In this document: piece after piece, positions 28,353-40,029 of the stretch
How positions within the stretch are numbered: position 1 is the first letter of the stretch
Layout of the letters: each line of letters begins with the position of its first letter
DNA from: Chromera velia
Taxonomy: Eukaryota > Sar > Chromeraceae
Reading direction: 5' to 3'
NCBI GenBank assembly: GCA_018398765.1
Contig: JAHBMJ010004927.1
Span: forward strand, 28,281 to 92,280
Length of the DNA: 64,000 nucleotides
Translations under genes and position numbers: made by a program
Notes under the pieces: model-generated
The model's input: only the letters and a program-made list of their open reading frames with translations
What the model was told of the DNA's origin: nothing
Databases searched by the model: none

Positions 28353-29292
28353 ATTCGAGTTGGAAATCGAACTGTTTGCTTGCCTGCGCGTGTGTCTGCA
28401 GATACGCAGAGGTCTTGGGAAATGCTGGAGCTGCTGGTGTGATTTAATGCATGTGACTCTAGATGTGTCAGACTGAATGGTCCCGCTCCGAATCGATCCA
28501 CGCACTAGTCCGCGCATTTCGGGAAGGACATGAATCGTAACCCACACTATAGAGCCCACACTGTAACATGATCGTATAAGCTGTTTAATTAACAGTGTAT
28601 ACATACCGTTTAATGCGGTTGCTCCTAGTGTTGCTCCAGAGTTTCCAGTATAGAGTTAACAATTCAACCAAAGATAATCACTCAAGCTTGCATGTTCACA
28701 TCTAAAGCAGTCAAACTTTAGGGAAATTGCAGTTTATTCGGTCCAGTTTTGCACATCGACTCTAGGGTTGGACATTAAAGTTTTAAAGTTTTTTTTTGCC
28801 CTTCAGACTTTATTTTAAAAAAATATTTTCCAATTAGTTTTTAAATACTAATAAATAGGTCTTTAATTAAGTCAGTCATAACTAAACTATTATTAAAACT
28901 AATTTTAAATCTTTTTTCATTTTTGAATGGGAGTCGGAAAACGTTTACGATTATGAAAAGGATGAAGGAGGACCAAAGCATGTCGAAGCAGGTCGAGGAG
29001 TGAACTATCTAATTAACTAGCCTACATACTAAGAATTAAGGTCACGGTAACAGAAGTTCAGTCCTAGAGCTTAGTCTAATTAGGTTTAAATTCATGTTTA
29101 CATTGGAAATCTAGTTGGAAATAATCATCAGCGACGGAAAAATTAATGGAAAAGATTGAGATACAAATTACTTAGAATCAGAAGTAGAACAACTTAGCGG
29201 AAGATGAGGACGGACTCAGCGGAACTTTGCTCTCAACGATATATAATGATATAAATGGAATCAACTTCTATAGCAACGTCTTTGTTACGGCA
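28353..29292. other. Intergenic, AT-rich, no gene seen
   Basis: 3' flank of the acetyltransferase gene grading into AT-rich sequence. No credible frame, repeat or RNA gene was found. Confidence 0.5.
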
Positions 29293-31313
29293 AGGGGACT
29301 TGTACAAAATACTTTATAGAGCGGCGTTACATAAGAGGTCNGGGGGGGGGGGGGGTTAATGGGGTCCTTATGCAACGCCCCCCCTTTCGATAAAGGCTGG
29401 ACACCAAAAGGCACCGGCAATCGATCAGGGACAGTTCTGAGATTCCAAAATATGAGAGACGAAGTGGCAGAGCCTTTCTTTGGCTCTCTGCCCTTATGTA
29501 AAATAATGAACAACACCGTCTCTGCGAGCCGTCTCCATGCCTTCTCTTGCTATTCCTCTTTAGTCGGGCTTGCAATGCCATCTACAGGTGTCTGTTGGTC
29601 TCAAGTGCGCCTCTATGTGAGGGTGGACAACGTCTCGTCACTTTAGCTTGGCCCGCTTGGGGACTGTGTTTTTATGCATGTGATGATCATAGATGCATAA
29701 TCGAAACACATGCATACATGCATGCCTATGGTATGTATATTTGCATGCTCCTTCTTTTTTTACTCTCTGTCCTTGCCTCTTTCTCACCCTATGTGAAAAC
29801 GGGTTTTTCTTACCCTTCATCATTTTGTTCGGCGGACGAACGGGACTTATTGTACTCTCCCAGCTCGTCAACCATCCAAGCCGGTGACACACATGCATGT
29901 ATGCAGATGGTAGAAACCCTCTGTGAATGCTACACTACGCTACACATTCGTACAGTCCGTCCGTCCATCCGTTCGTCAGTCCGTCAGTCAGTCAGTCAGT
30001 CAATCAGTCAGTCAATCAGTCTGCCAGTCAGTCCGTCTGTCAGTTAGTCCATCCATCAGTTAGTCAGTCAGTTAGTCAGGCAGTCAGGCAGTCAGCCATA
30101 TAGTCAGCCAGTCAAGCAGTAATTAAGGCAGTAAAGCAATAAAAAAACCACTCAGTGAGTCAGTAAAACAGTCAGTCAGTCAGCCTGTGAGTCAGTCTGT
30201 CAGTTAGTCCATCAGTCCGTCAGTCCGTCAGTCAGTTCGTTAGTCCCTCCGTCCATCCATCCATCTGTCAGTCAGTCCATCCGTCTGTCCGTCAGTCCAT
30301 CCGTCCGTCCGTCAGTCCGTCAATCCGTTAGTCTGTCCGTCAGTCCGTCCGTCCATCAGTCCGTTCGTCAGTCTGTCCGTCAGTCCGTCTGTCGGTCCGG
30401 CGTGCGTTAGTCCATCAGTTCGACGTTAGTCAGTCAGTCAGTCAGTCAGTCTGTCTGTCCGTCTGTCCGTCCGTCTGCCCGTCCGTTCGTCCGTTCGTCA
30501 GTCAATCAGTAAGTGTCAGTAAGTCACTCATTCACTTGTTCACTCATTCACTCATTCACTCAATCAGTCAGTCAGTCAGTCAGTCAGTTAGTCAGTCAGT
30601 CAGCCAGCGTCAGTCAGTCAATCATTCACTCACTCAGTCATTCACTCACTCACTTACTCACTCACTCACCGTCACTCACTCACTCACGCACCTTCCTTCC
30701 TTCCCTTCCTCTCTTTTCATCTCCTTCCTTCCTTCCTTCCTTGTTTGCTTTCTTCCTTCCTTCCTTCCCTCCCTCCACTTCCCTCCCTTCTTCCCTCCCT
30801 CCTTCCTTCCTTCCTTCCTTCCTCCCTCCCTCCTTCCTTCTTTCCTTCCTTCCTTCCTTCTTTGAAGTAACAGTAACTGTTCCTTCCTTCCTTCCTTCCT
30901 TCCTTCTTTCCTTCCGTCTTTCCTTCTCTCCTTCTTTCCTTCTCTCCTTTTAAATTTCTTTCTTTCTTTCTTTCCTTCTTTCCTTCTTTCTTTCTTTCTT
31001 TCTTTCTTTCTTTCCTTCTTTCTTTCTTCCTTCCTTCCTTCCTTCCTTCCTTCCTTCCCTCCTTCCCTCTTTCCTTCCTTCTTTCCTTCCTTTTTTCTTT
31101 TCTTCTTTCCTTCCTTCTTTCCTTGAAGTTCCTTCTTTCCTTCCTTCTTTCCTTCCTTCTTTTCTTCCCCCTTCCGTGCATGCAAGTCGTCTTGTTTGGG
31201 GGGTGGGGGTCAGAGATGCCTTCATGATTCGCTTATGCAATGGCGATCTCAGGGTTGCGGGGGAGGGGGGGTTATGCAACGGCGTTGCATAAAGTATTTT
31301 GTATGAATCCCCT
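29293..31313. mobile_element. Foldback-like element with imperfect 42-bp inverted ends, filled with microsatellites
   Basis: The left end (29293-29334) and the right end (31272-31313, reversed) share AGGGGA, TACAAAATACTTTAT and ATAA, with roughly 33 of 42 matching positions. The right end contains a 21-nt palindrome with TTATGCAACG arms around one base (31272-31292). An internal copy of TTATGCAACG lies near 29372, next to a G run with the single N (29341). The interior has no transposase. It is mostly tetranucleotide arrays: TCAG/TCCG/TCCA at about 29955-30650, TCAC at about 30640-30690, and CCTT/CTTT at about 30690-31165. No clear target duplication is seen. A composite of a small foldback element and later repeat expansion is the likely history. 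Confidence 0.5.
29955..31165. repeat. Tetranucleotide arrays (TCAG-like, then CCTT-like)
   Basis: A degenerate (TCAG)n array with TCCG and TCCA variants passes into TCAC units and then into CCTT/CTTT units. A short palindromic spacer, AACAGTAACTGTT, interrupts the CCTT array near 30868. Long frames here (Ser/Leu-rich or Lys/Glu-rich) are repeat artefacts. Confidence 0.85.
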
Positions 31314-31663
31314 AAGCTCCACCAAAGTTAGTTCACCGTGTGCACAAATCGAACTAGCGGGTGAAGGGGCAGAGCCGCGGGCAATCAGTAGAGCCGGTGC
31401 TTAAGAAAGCGCGGGCACATGGGTCCGACGTCAGGCCGTCCGCTACGGCGTTTGAGGTTTCATGGAAAAAGAATTAATTCGGAAATATAGAAGTATGCAT
31501 GCATGTAAATCAATGCATGGAAAGAATAAGATTGATTAAGATTGAAACAAAACAATACGAAAGGAACAAGGAGGTCTGATGGACAGATTCCTCCACGTAT
31601 GTTAAGCTCGATAAGTCAAGTTGTATATTAAGTCCTCACTTTAGTTCCTAAGAGCGTAACAAG
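31314..31663. other. Possible 5' LTR/leader region
   Basis: This stretch precedes the primer-binding site and the gag frame of the next element and ends ...TAACA at 31661, as an LTR might. The left boundary of such an LTR could not be found, and no second copy was recognised downstream. Confidence 0.3.
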
Positions 31664-31676
31664 TGGTATCTAGAGC
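31664..31676 (+). other. Retrotransposon primer-binding site, initiator-tRNA-Met type
   Basis: TGGTATCTAGAGC differs from the common initiator-Met primer site TGGTATCAGAGC by one inserted T. It lies two bases after a possible LTR end (ACA) and 60 bp before the gag start. Confidence 0.5.
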
Positions 31677-31737
31677 TCTCCACTTCTCGGGGACCTCTGA
31701 GTAAACAACAGTCATCCGTCTCTGCATGTATTGAAAG

Positions 31738-33319
31738 ATGGACTTCAGCAAGCTGGAGAATACGAAGAAGCTTCAGCTTTGCTGTGCAGTATACAAGCCG
31801 AAAGTGCACCCGAAGGCACTTGAAGGCGATGATCCAGCTGTCTGGATTCGGAACTTTATGAAACAGACAGGGGGAACGGTTCTAGATCTCGATGATGCAA
31901 CAACCATCGGATACTTTGGTCGTCATCTCTCTGGAGAGGCTTTACGCTGGTGGCTGAATCTCAAGGCAACAGGGACTGTGAAGATGAGAAGAGAAGTCGA
32001 GGATGCTTTCCTCGAGAGCCAGGGTCCAAAGGAAGTCGAACGTTTGGCGGCGTGGAAGACCATTGCACGGCCACGCCCTCACCACTACACGGACTGGGAG
32101 AATTTCTAGCAAGCCTTCATGTCCCAGTACAGGGTCGCTCAACCACTAGCAGACAAGGAGGAAATGATCCCACTTTTTATGGCGATGCTTCCAGAGGAAG
32201 TGAATGAAGAGCTCATGAAGAAGGGGGACATCTCAGATTTCACCGAACTCTCAAAAACGGCCCAGCACTACTATGAGCTGAACAACCTAAAGTATGCATC
32301 CACAAACCCTGTGAATGCATATGGGGTTCCTTCTATAGCCCCTCAGCCGAATAAACCGACCCCAATCCCTCCCATTGCTGCTGTCAACGCAAGAGCATAC
32401 CCTGACCTCACCCGTGTTCTCTCACAGCTTCAAGGCCAAATCGCAGCTCTCCAGTCTCAAGTTGACAGATCGAACAGCTATCGGGGCAACGGAGGAGGCA
32501 GAGGCCGAGGGAACAGCAATAGGAAAAGCCACTGGCAGGGAAACAGGCAGCAGAATGGAGGGCAGAATGGGGGTGGCGGAGGCAGCTCATCTGACGGAGT
32601 GAAGTGTCGGGTCTGCAACGGCCCTCACTTTGTAGCTGAGTGCACAGATCCTCGGGCAGAGGGTTGGAGAATATGCTAGGGCTTCTACAAGAACAGAAGG
32701 GGCTCGTCAAACAGGAGGGGCAGGCGTGGCCGAAGGCCCCGCGTCCTGTCCATCCTTCCGGGTCTTCAGTCGGGAGTGAAGAAAAGATACATGACCTGCC
32801 GGCAATGGCCAGCAGTGAATCCTGTCCTGTGAGTGCGATTCATAATGCAGGGCAGTGCATCACTCAAATGTGTGTCAGTGGGAATGTGAATGACAAAGGC
32901 GTATGCATCGGATTCCCTGCACGTCTTATACATGTGCAGGTCTCGGATTGAGCAGTGAGGCATTTGCATGAAAATGTGGGTATGAAATTCGGGAGATGAA
33001 ATTTGACTTGACGGCGTATGGAGCTAATGTGGAGGTGGTAGGGAAGACGACGCTTTTCCTCTCCCATCCCCAATCAACTCTTCCTGCACTCCCATGGGAT
33101 GTTTTCGTCACTCAGGGAAGCAACATCGAGCTTCTGTTGGGCTTAGATTTCCTGTCTAACAAGAAGGATGTCACGTTCGACCTGAAGAACAACAGAATGA
33201 TCTACTCGCACTTTCCAGTCTTCCCTCTCTCTTCTACAATCTCACTTCAGCAGCAGCTTGTCTCTATTGTACAGCGTTTTTCTATCCCGCCTAGGCGAGC
33301 AGAGGTGGAGATCGTTTGA
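31738..33319 (+). pseudogene. Truncated gag-protease remnant of an LTR retrotransposon
   Basis: From ATG 31738 a Gag-like frame runs to 32679 with one in-frame TAG at 32107-32109. It contains a retrotransposon Gag helical region (LSGEALRWWLNLKATG) and a single CCHC zinc knuckle (CRVCNGPHFVAEC, near 32608-32646), after a Gly/Arg/Asn/Gln-rich stretch. A TAG follows at 32677-32679. A further plus-strand frame (32996-33319) looks like the C-terminal half of a retropepsin (LLLGLDFLSNKKDVTFDL). The expected DTG/DSG active-site motif is not seen in frame. Reverse transcriptase, RNase H and integrase are absent downstream. The element is a dead 5' fragment and belongs to a different family from the one at 48-55 kb. 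Confidence 0.72.
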
Positions 33320-35793
33320 CACAATGTTTAGTGAGTGGGTTTGAGTCAGGGGCAGAAATCCACATCAAAAAGAAATGGTAGCAAAAAAATGAAAAATTCT
33401 AGCTGGCCGTCCTTGATTAACTGCTGAAGGTAGAAGGAGGAAGAGTTGTGAAGATGAGAGTTTCCAACTTTGGGGAGGAAGAATGCACCTTGGAACTCTA
33501 TATTAAGTTGATTGTCAACATCGATCAATCAATCAATCAATCGATCGGCATTAATTTATTGAATACAGTTATAAAAAGGTTTTAGAATCAAACTGTTTGA
33601 GAAAATTTAGGAAAATTTATATCAGATTATAAAACTTTTTTGACTGACTATTGATCGATCGATGAGTTCCACAGTTGGTACATAAAGCATTTATCAAAAA
33701 GTATCCTCTAAAAAAGGTTATAGAATGTGTTTAGCCGTAAGTCTAACAAATTTTAGAACATTTTATGACACAGCTCTTATTTAATCGACTAGTTGATTGG
33801 TTGAATACGTAATTTTTTAAAGTCATAATGATGTTAAATGCATTAATTCAGTTCAATGAATATGTAATTAATAGATTTGGATACTAATAGTAGCTCAGGA
33901 AAAGATTTAGTAATCAGACCGTAATACTGCATGCTTATGTTTTTTAACGTTTTCCTTTAGCCTGTACGTCATAATTAACATACTCACAAGAATTGAGTGA
34001 CAAGACCTTAGTAACTTCCGTGCGCAAAGCGCGCGCACTCACTTATTAATATATATACGCACGTGTGCAATGTATGAAAGTGCATGGGCATGCGCATTGC
34101 GTACCGAGGAATAATTATTTTGGATTCGTTATCTGTCAGTCAGTCATACAGTATACAAACTGGTCTTTCACTAAATCAGCAGTCAAATTAAAAAGATGAG
34201 TGCCTTGAAATACCCTGAGCGAACCCTGAAGATCCCCAAAGGTGAGTGCCTTGACTTTAATGCCGCAATATGATTTTCTATTTTTTTTTTAATTTATTCC
34301 GAATATTCCGTCACCCCCCCAACCTGTCGTACAAGTCTTTAGAAAAAATGAGAAAAAATGTTGTACTTTTAGTGGAGAGTCGCGTACTTGAGTAAAGGAG
34401 CCGAAGTTTCTTACTGCCACAGTCTGCCAGTGACTGATCCGATCTGGGCTACTAGACTTACTTCCATGCGTAATGTGCGCGATTTCACTTGTATGAATAT
34501 ATACTCCGTACGAGAGCCTAAGTTTAATATATATCTGCTTACTCTAGTGTATGTCTGGGAAAAGCAGTTTTATTTATTTTGCATACAGATAGTATATCAG
34601 AGAGTTAAATATATAATACAAGTTTTAAATTCTGTTTCTTCTATTTTCTTCTCCGTATAATAACTTTTATTACTATTAATAAGTGAATGTCATTTCATGT
34701 AAGTAAAACTGAAAGCTGGCCCCCGGAGATTCAAGTTTATTATATTTCCTTTCATTTAATCTATCAATTTAAGAAACCATTACGCATTGTCTGGACTAGT
34801 GTCTAAATGAAACTGTTCAAAACTGATAGTTTCTTATAGTAAGTCTCACCTACGTCATATAATTGAACTTAAAGCGCTCAAATGAGTTGTCTAAAAACTT
34901 TCAGTGGATTGAGTTAGAATGAATACTTAAGCAGTCTGTGATATTGTAGAGTATGACGGTAGTAGCGGTTCCGACTAGACACACTTGATTGATTAACAAA
35001 ATTATAATTATTTCAAATTTAAAGTGAATCAAAAGTTATACAGACAATATGTATACGATGAAAAAATAAAAACCATTGTCATCAAAAAATGATTATGATT
35101 AAGAGTTTTGTTATGTATGCCGCGTCTCCATATATAAGGCCCAATAATAATAAGGAGCGGATTGTTATCAAAAAATAATGTACACGGCTGGCATTTATAG
35201 TGTATCTTTATGCGTCTCCCACTCTTATAGTCGATCCACTTTTCTCTCGACAATCTTGTAACAATTCTCATTGTCACTTTTGTAATTGATAAAACGTAAA
35301 GTTTGTGTACTTACTCTGCATTGATAGATTACAATAATTTAATGTATGCTCTGCGTTAATTATAATTTTAATGCATTCGATTCAGTCTAGAAATTCAATG
35401 TCAAATTTTAGACCATCACCAGTGACAGGTCCAGTGTACATCGGGCCCGATCATCATTGTATTATCATGCATAGAAAGATCCGAAAAAACAAAGAAAAAA
35501 GGTAGATACAACTTACCGGGGATTTCTAAGAGATTAAATAAATCAACATAAATTAGTGGAAGAATATGGTTATATATATCCCGTCCGCGGTAAAACTGAC
35601 AGTCACTGACTAAGTCTGGTTGCTCTAGATGCTAGAGCAAGCAAAGAGGAATAATACGTCTTTTCTCATAAAGTTTTTTACTAATGCATCATTCTTAGAA
35701 CAGAATATATTAGAATCCACAGTGCATGATAATACCATGATTCTACATTTAGACTGATAACTGTACAATACAATTCTGTGGTTCAATTGTACT
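33320..35793. other. AT-rich non-coding stretch
   Basis: Very AT-rich with scattered TCAA/TCGA repeats. The only gene-like signal is a short possible first exon at 34196-34241, listed separately. Confidence 0.5.
34196..34241 (+). other. Possible isolated first coding exon
   Basis: AAAAAGATGAG gives a plausible start. The 15 codons that follow (MSALKYPERTLKIPK) end at a strong donor, AAAG/GTGAGT. No following exon was found in the AT-rich DNA downstream. The donor region repeats the start region (GAGTGCCTTGA at 34199 and 34244), so the signal may be accidental. Confidence 0.2.
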
Positions 35794-36661
35794 GGACTGC
35801 CTGGCGGCGCTAGGATGACTCGGGTTGGATGGCGACACCAGCGTGGGCTCAGGTATTCCACATACACCGATGCGACTTGGGCCCTTCTTGCAGGTGTTTG
35901 AGTGCCGGGGTCTTGGTTCGCATACGCTGTGACTGCCTTGCAGATGAATTGGCTCTGAAACATGGATGTTGTCTTATAGCTGCTGTCCTATAGCTTGAGT
36001 TCATCCTATCACATAAATTCAGTCTATTTGCATGTCACGTTTGATTCTCTATCAAGTGTAGGGATAAAAACAACTGTTCTGGAGAGGGATTGGATTAGAG
36101 GGAATGAGAGACGGATTAGGTTGATCGAGGTATCTTAATGATCTTTTTTTGAAACCTTCTGAACCTTCTGGAGTTAATCAGTTTAGGACAGAGTCTTTCT
36201 GCCGTCATCTAGCTTAGCCTCTTGAATGGACTGCCTGGCGGCGCCAGGACAACTCGGGTTGGATGGCGACGCCAGCGTGGGCTCAGGCATTCCACACGCG
36301 CCGATGCGACGCGGGCCCTTCTTGCAGATGTTTAAGTGTCAAGGTCTTGGTCCTCATGTGCTGTGACTGCCTTGCAGATGAATTGGCTCTGAAACATGGA
36401 TGTTGTCTTGTAGCTGCTGCCTTATAGCTTAGGTTCGTCCTGTTACATGAATTCAGTCTGTTTGCATGTCACGTTTGATTCTTTGTCAAGTGCGGGGATG
36501 AAAATGACTGTTCTGGAGAGAGATTGGATTAGAGAGAATTAGAAGCGGATTAGGTTGATCAAGGTATCTTAACAATCTTTACTTGAAACCTTCTGAACCT
36601 TCTGGAGTCAATCAGTTTAGGACAGAGTCTTTTTGCCGCTATTTAGTTTAGCCTCTTAAAT
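35794..36661. repeat. Two-copy tandem repeat, unit 434 bp
   Basis: Unit 1 is 35794-36227 and unit 2 is 36228-36661. Both begin GGACTGCCTGGCGGCG and end in TTTAGCCTCTT- or CTTAGCCTCTT-like sequence. They align end to end with mainly transition differences, at about 90 percent identity by eye. A minus-strand open frame in unit 1 (FQSQFICKAVTAY) is partly kept in unit 2 but meets a stop there, so coding function is doubtful. Confidence 0.8.
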
Positions 36662-37494
36662 GTTATGACTAGCTCGTGACACAATATTGGTTATAGCTTA
36701 ATACTGCAAAGCCTATAAGCCTAACTATAAGCTAGAAACAATAATTGAAATCCCAGAATTTAAATGACATTGTATGCACAGATGGCCCACGTAAGTGTAT
36801 AATACTCTTTGCACTAGTCTTTGTATGACGGCGGCCCGCGTATTTGCAATGTTCAAGTTGGTGCGGCTTGCCCCTCGCCTACTTGTATCATAATTAAATC
36901 AAACTTGAACGGACTTTGAGCTTGTGTTTATAATAAGTCACACATAGGTAGTGGCAGTCAGATACTTTGTAACAAGTTCATCCATGATCCTTTTGTATAA
37001 TAGTTGTCACTAAACGCTGAAAGCCCACAGATCGCTACAGATAAGCCGATAATGATGACATAAAATTATCATAATACTATAATAATACTAATCATCATAA
37101 ATTCATAATAGTCTGGGAAATAGTTGTCATATTATAGTTGGAGACAGATTAATATTGTAATAAGATGCACTGAGTGTGCAGAACTAATAACCCTTGAATA
37201 AACCACACAAAAAAACCAACTAATGAATAAGAATTCATAAAAAAAAAACGACCTCCCTAAACCTAACTACCACTTGAAAGTTCAAGCCACATTTTTAGAA
37301 TTTTAGATAAGCTTGAAAGTCAGTGCCGTAGGCGCGGATCATTTACTGTGTTTTGAAAGCCAAAGCCGCATACTTGGACGGTGTTTTGACCGTCTATGCT
37401 ACAAGCATGGACGGTTTCTTAAAAAACGATGCCGCAGATAGAGATCATGTTGATTATATTTTTTTGAAACTCTCCAAGGAGAGCGCCCCCTTGG
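36662..37494. other. AT-rich stretch, no gene seen
   Basis: AT-rich sequence with no supported feature. A plus-strand open frame that starts without ATG at 37353 overlaps the LINE remnant below in a different frame. Confidence 0.4.
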
Positions 37495-37908
37495 TTGACC
37501 CCTCCTTCGTTGGAGCGACTGTGTCCTCTCTGATTTCCGCCTTCTGGAAATCAATGAGGCCGAGTGGCAGACACTTGCCTCTCATAGAGGCAGGTGGAGG
37601 GAGTTAATTCAAGATGGGGTGAAAAAGGTAGAGGAGAGAGCAGCGGAGGAAAAGGAAAAGAAAAGGGAAGTGAGAAAGGGGCAGAGAGATGGAGATGCGA
37701 AGTGTGAGGCATGTGGATGAACGTTTTCCACCCCCCAGGGGCTTCGCATTCACACAAGCAAAGCACATAAGGACCTCGCCCCCAGACAGCCAGAGCAGCC
37801 GAAGAAGGCAGTCAAAGAAAAGAAGGGAAGCTGGGTTCAGGGCTGTCAGGTGAAGGAAATTCTTAGGAAGTACAAGCAGGGAAGAGGATGGCATTATGAG
37901 GTGGCATA
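37495..37908 (+). pseudogene. LINE (non-LTR retrotransposon) C-terminal remnant with zinc finger
   Basis: A frame interrupted only by one TGA (37718-37720) reads through a region typical of the end of LINE reverse-transcriptase proteins. It has a W-x-x-LA-x-HR-x-x-WR-x-LI core (EWQTLASHRGRWRELI), a charged helix (VKKVEERAAEEKEKKREV), and then a C2H2 finger with the spacing C-x2-C-x12-H-x4-H (CEACG, then TFSTPQGLRIHTSKAH). The TGA falls at the position where such fingers have Lys or Arg. The frame ends at TAG 37906-37908. No reverse transcriptase motifs are recognisable upstream, so this is a 5'-truncated copy, as is usual for LINEs. Confidence 0.6.
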
Positions 37909-39997
37909 GCATGGCTGGCAGTCAACATCACATGAAGCAGCCTCACTCATGCGCAAGCACACCCTGCCAGAAGTGGAAGAGTTTGAGAAAAAATGCAGCT
38001 GTGAAGCTATTTGCTAAAGGTTACGAAATAAGGGTCCATCATTTAATAATCTGCCTTGCGTGTTTTGACTTACCGAACGCTAGACGCCTATTATGGGCCG
38101 TCGAATTTAGGCACACGGTCCGCGCAAGCGGCAAAATCCACAGGACATGTGCAGGCAAAAACGTCAGCCCCAAGTCCCTCCGGAGCGAGTCGAGTGGAAG
38201 GACGGTGTTTTGGACACAAACCTGCAGAGGAGGTCGGACCCCCCCTCTCCACCAGGGGTACAAAATTCCGCCGCTTTGTACCCCTGCGAGAGGGTCCACC
38301 CCCCCCTGTTACTGATGGAACAACACAAAATGAACTGGCCTGATTAAGCGATCCAAACCAGTCCGGCAACCCTTCTAGTTGTTGGACAACTCCTTTGCAC
38401 CGAGGCAACCACTCCCACGAGCAACCAGAGGTGTCCAGCCAACACAGATACCGGAGGGAGAAAAAACTCCGGAATCTGTAACCCCTCCAAAAATGAGGTT
38501 CTGGAATAACAGGCTGAACACGATTTCGTCGTTGTCAAGCCTTCCAATACAATCCAATGGAACGCTTGACAACGAGATTTTGTGGATAGAGGCCCATTCT
38601 GTTGACCCGACTTTCTGACTGGAGGAGAACTTTCTGAAGACCTGACTAAAAATTTTTTTGATCGGCATTTTGATGGGTCAATGCGCAGCCGGGAAGTGCT
38701 TTTTAGCCTTGGTGGCCGGCCGGGCCCTGGTTTGTAACGCGTAGTTTGCCTTCCAGGGCCATCACATGGTTGGCTAATCTAAAATCAGCTCCCAAAATCG
38801 GCTTTCCGTCGAATGTTTCAAGTCGATCAGAGCACGACCTAGTGCCGCCTCTCTCCCATCACACAGACTTGCTCTCCAGCGATGAAAGTAGGCTTTATCG
38901 AAAGCCTAGAAGATTGGCTTCTTTGCTTTTTCTTAGGTTTATGATATTCACTCTACTGGTTGCCCTGAGAGGGCAATTTCGATCTTCCATCACGAAGGGC
39001 ACGGCCCGTCTCCTAGCCTGTCTCCACGCAAAGAGGCCTACAAAGTTGCCCCAGTAAAGCTTCTATTGAGTCCCTTCCATGCGTATGCTCTAACAAGCTC
39101 TAGATAAGGAGCTGGAAAAGCTTTCTGGATGAAGAGGCCAGCTCTGGGTGGCCAGAAGGTAAGCCACTTTATGAATTTTTGTATATCTGTGCTGCAGGTC
39201 AGACTGAGCTTTTCTCGGAGGACCGTTTGTCGGTGCTTGGGTTTCGTGAGGAAGCATTACGGCTGGTAATCTCGGGTGATCTGAAGTTGTGGGAGTGAGG
39301 CACAGCTCTTGTTTGCATGAGAATTTGGAGGTAGGGCTCTTGGGTGGACTAAGAACGCTATGATGGCCAGTCGTGGGCAAGGCCCTCTGGCTAGAGGCCA
39401 TGGATCGATCAGGCTTTCAGAAGCTAAGCATTTACCTCTTGCACGGTCATAGTGCTCAACATTTTTTTGGTTGAACTGCTTTCTGTGGGTGTCAAATCGG
39501 CAGATCTGTTTGCGGACATTCATTTTTACCTTTCATAGGGGTTGCCCGCTGTGTGCTCCCTCCTTACATCAGTGTGCGGATTCGGCGTATTCCATTAGAA
39601 GTAAAAGTTAGCTTGTTTGTGCATTACACTGCGCATTGTCATATGCCTGCAGAGTCTGCAATCACTCCCCGATATATTAATATACTATAACTCTTTCACC
39701 TCACTCACGTCCAACAATTTCCAACATATACACCACAAACCCATTAAACCTTATCTTTAAAAGTTGTTCATACTTTCATGCAGGTAAGAAACAATAAATA
39801 AAATCATTCTAAGTGCTTTAAAAACTTAGTTTTTTATATAAAATTTAGTGTGATATATAGAAAATTAAAAGTCACTTTCTAGTATAAAAGTTTCAATTGT
39901 CAGTACAGTCAGTTGCACACACACACAGAGGGAAAGAGAGAGAGAGGGAGAGAAAGAGAGGGAGAAAGAGAGGGAGGGATGGAGAAAGAAAAAAAAA

Positions 39998-40029
<32 letters not shown>

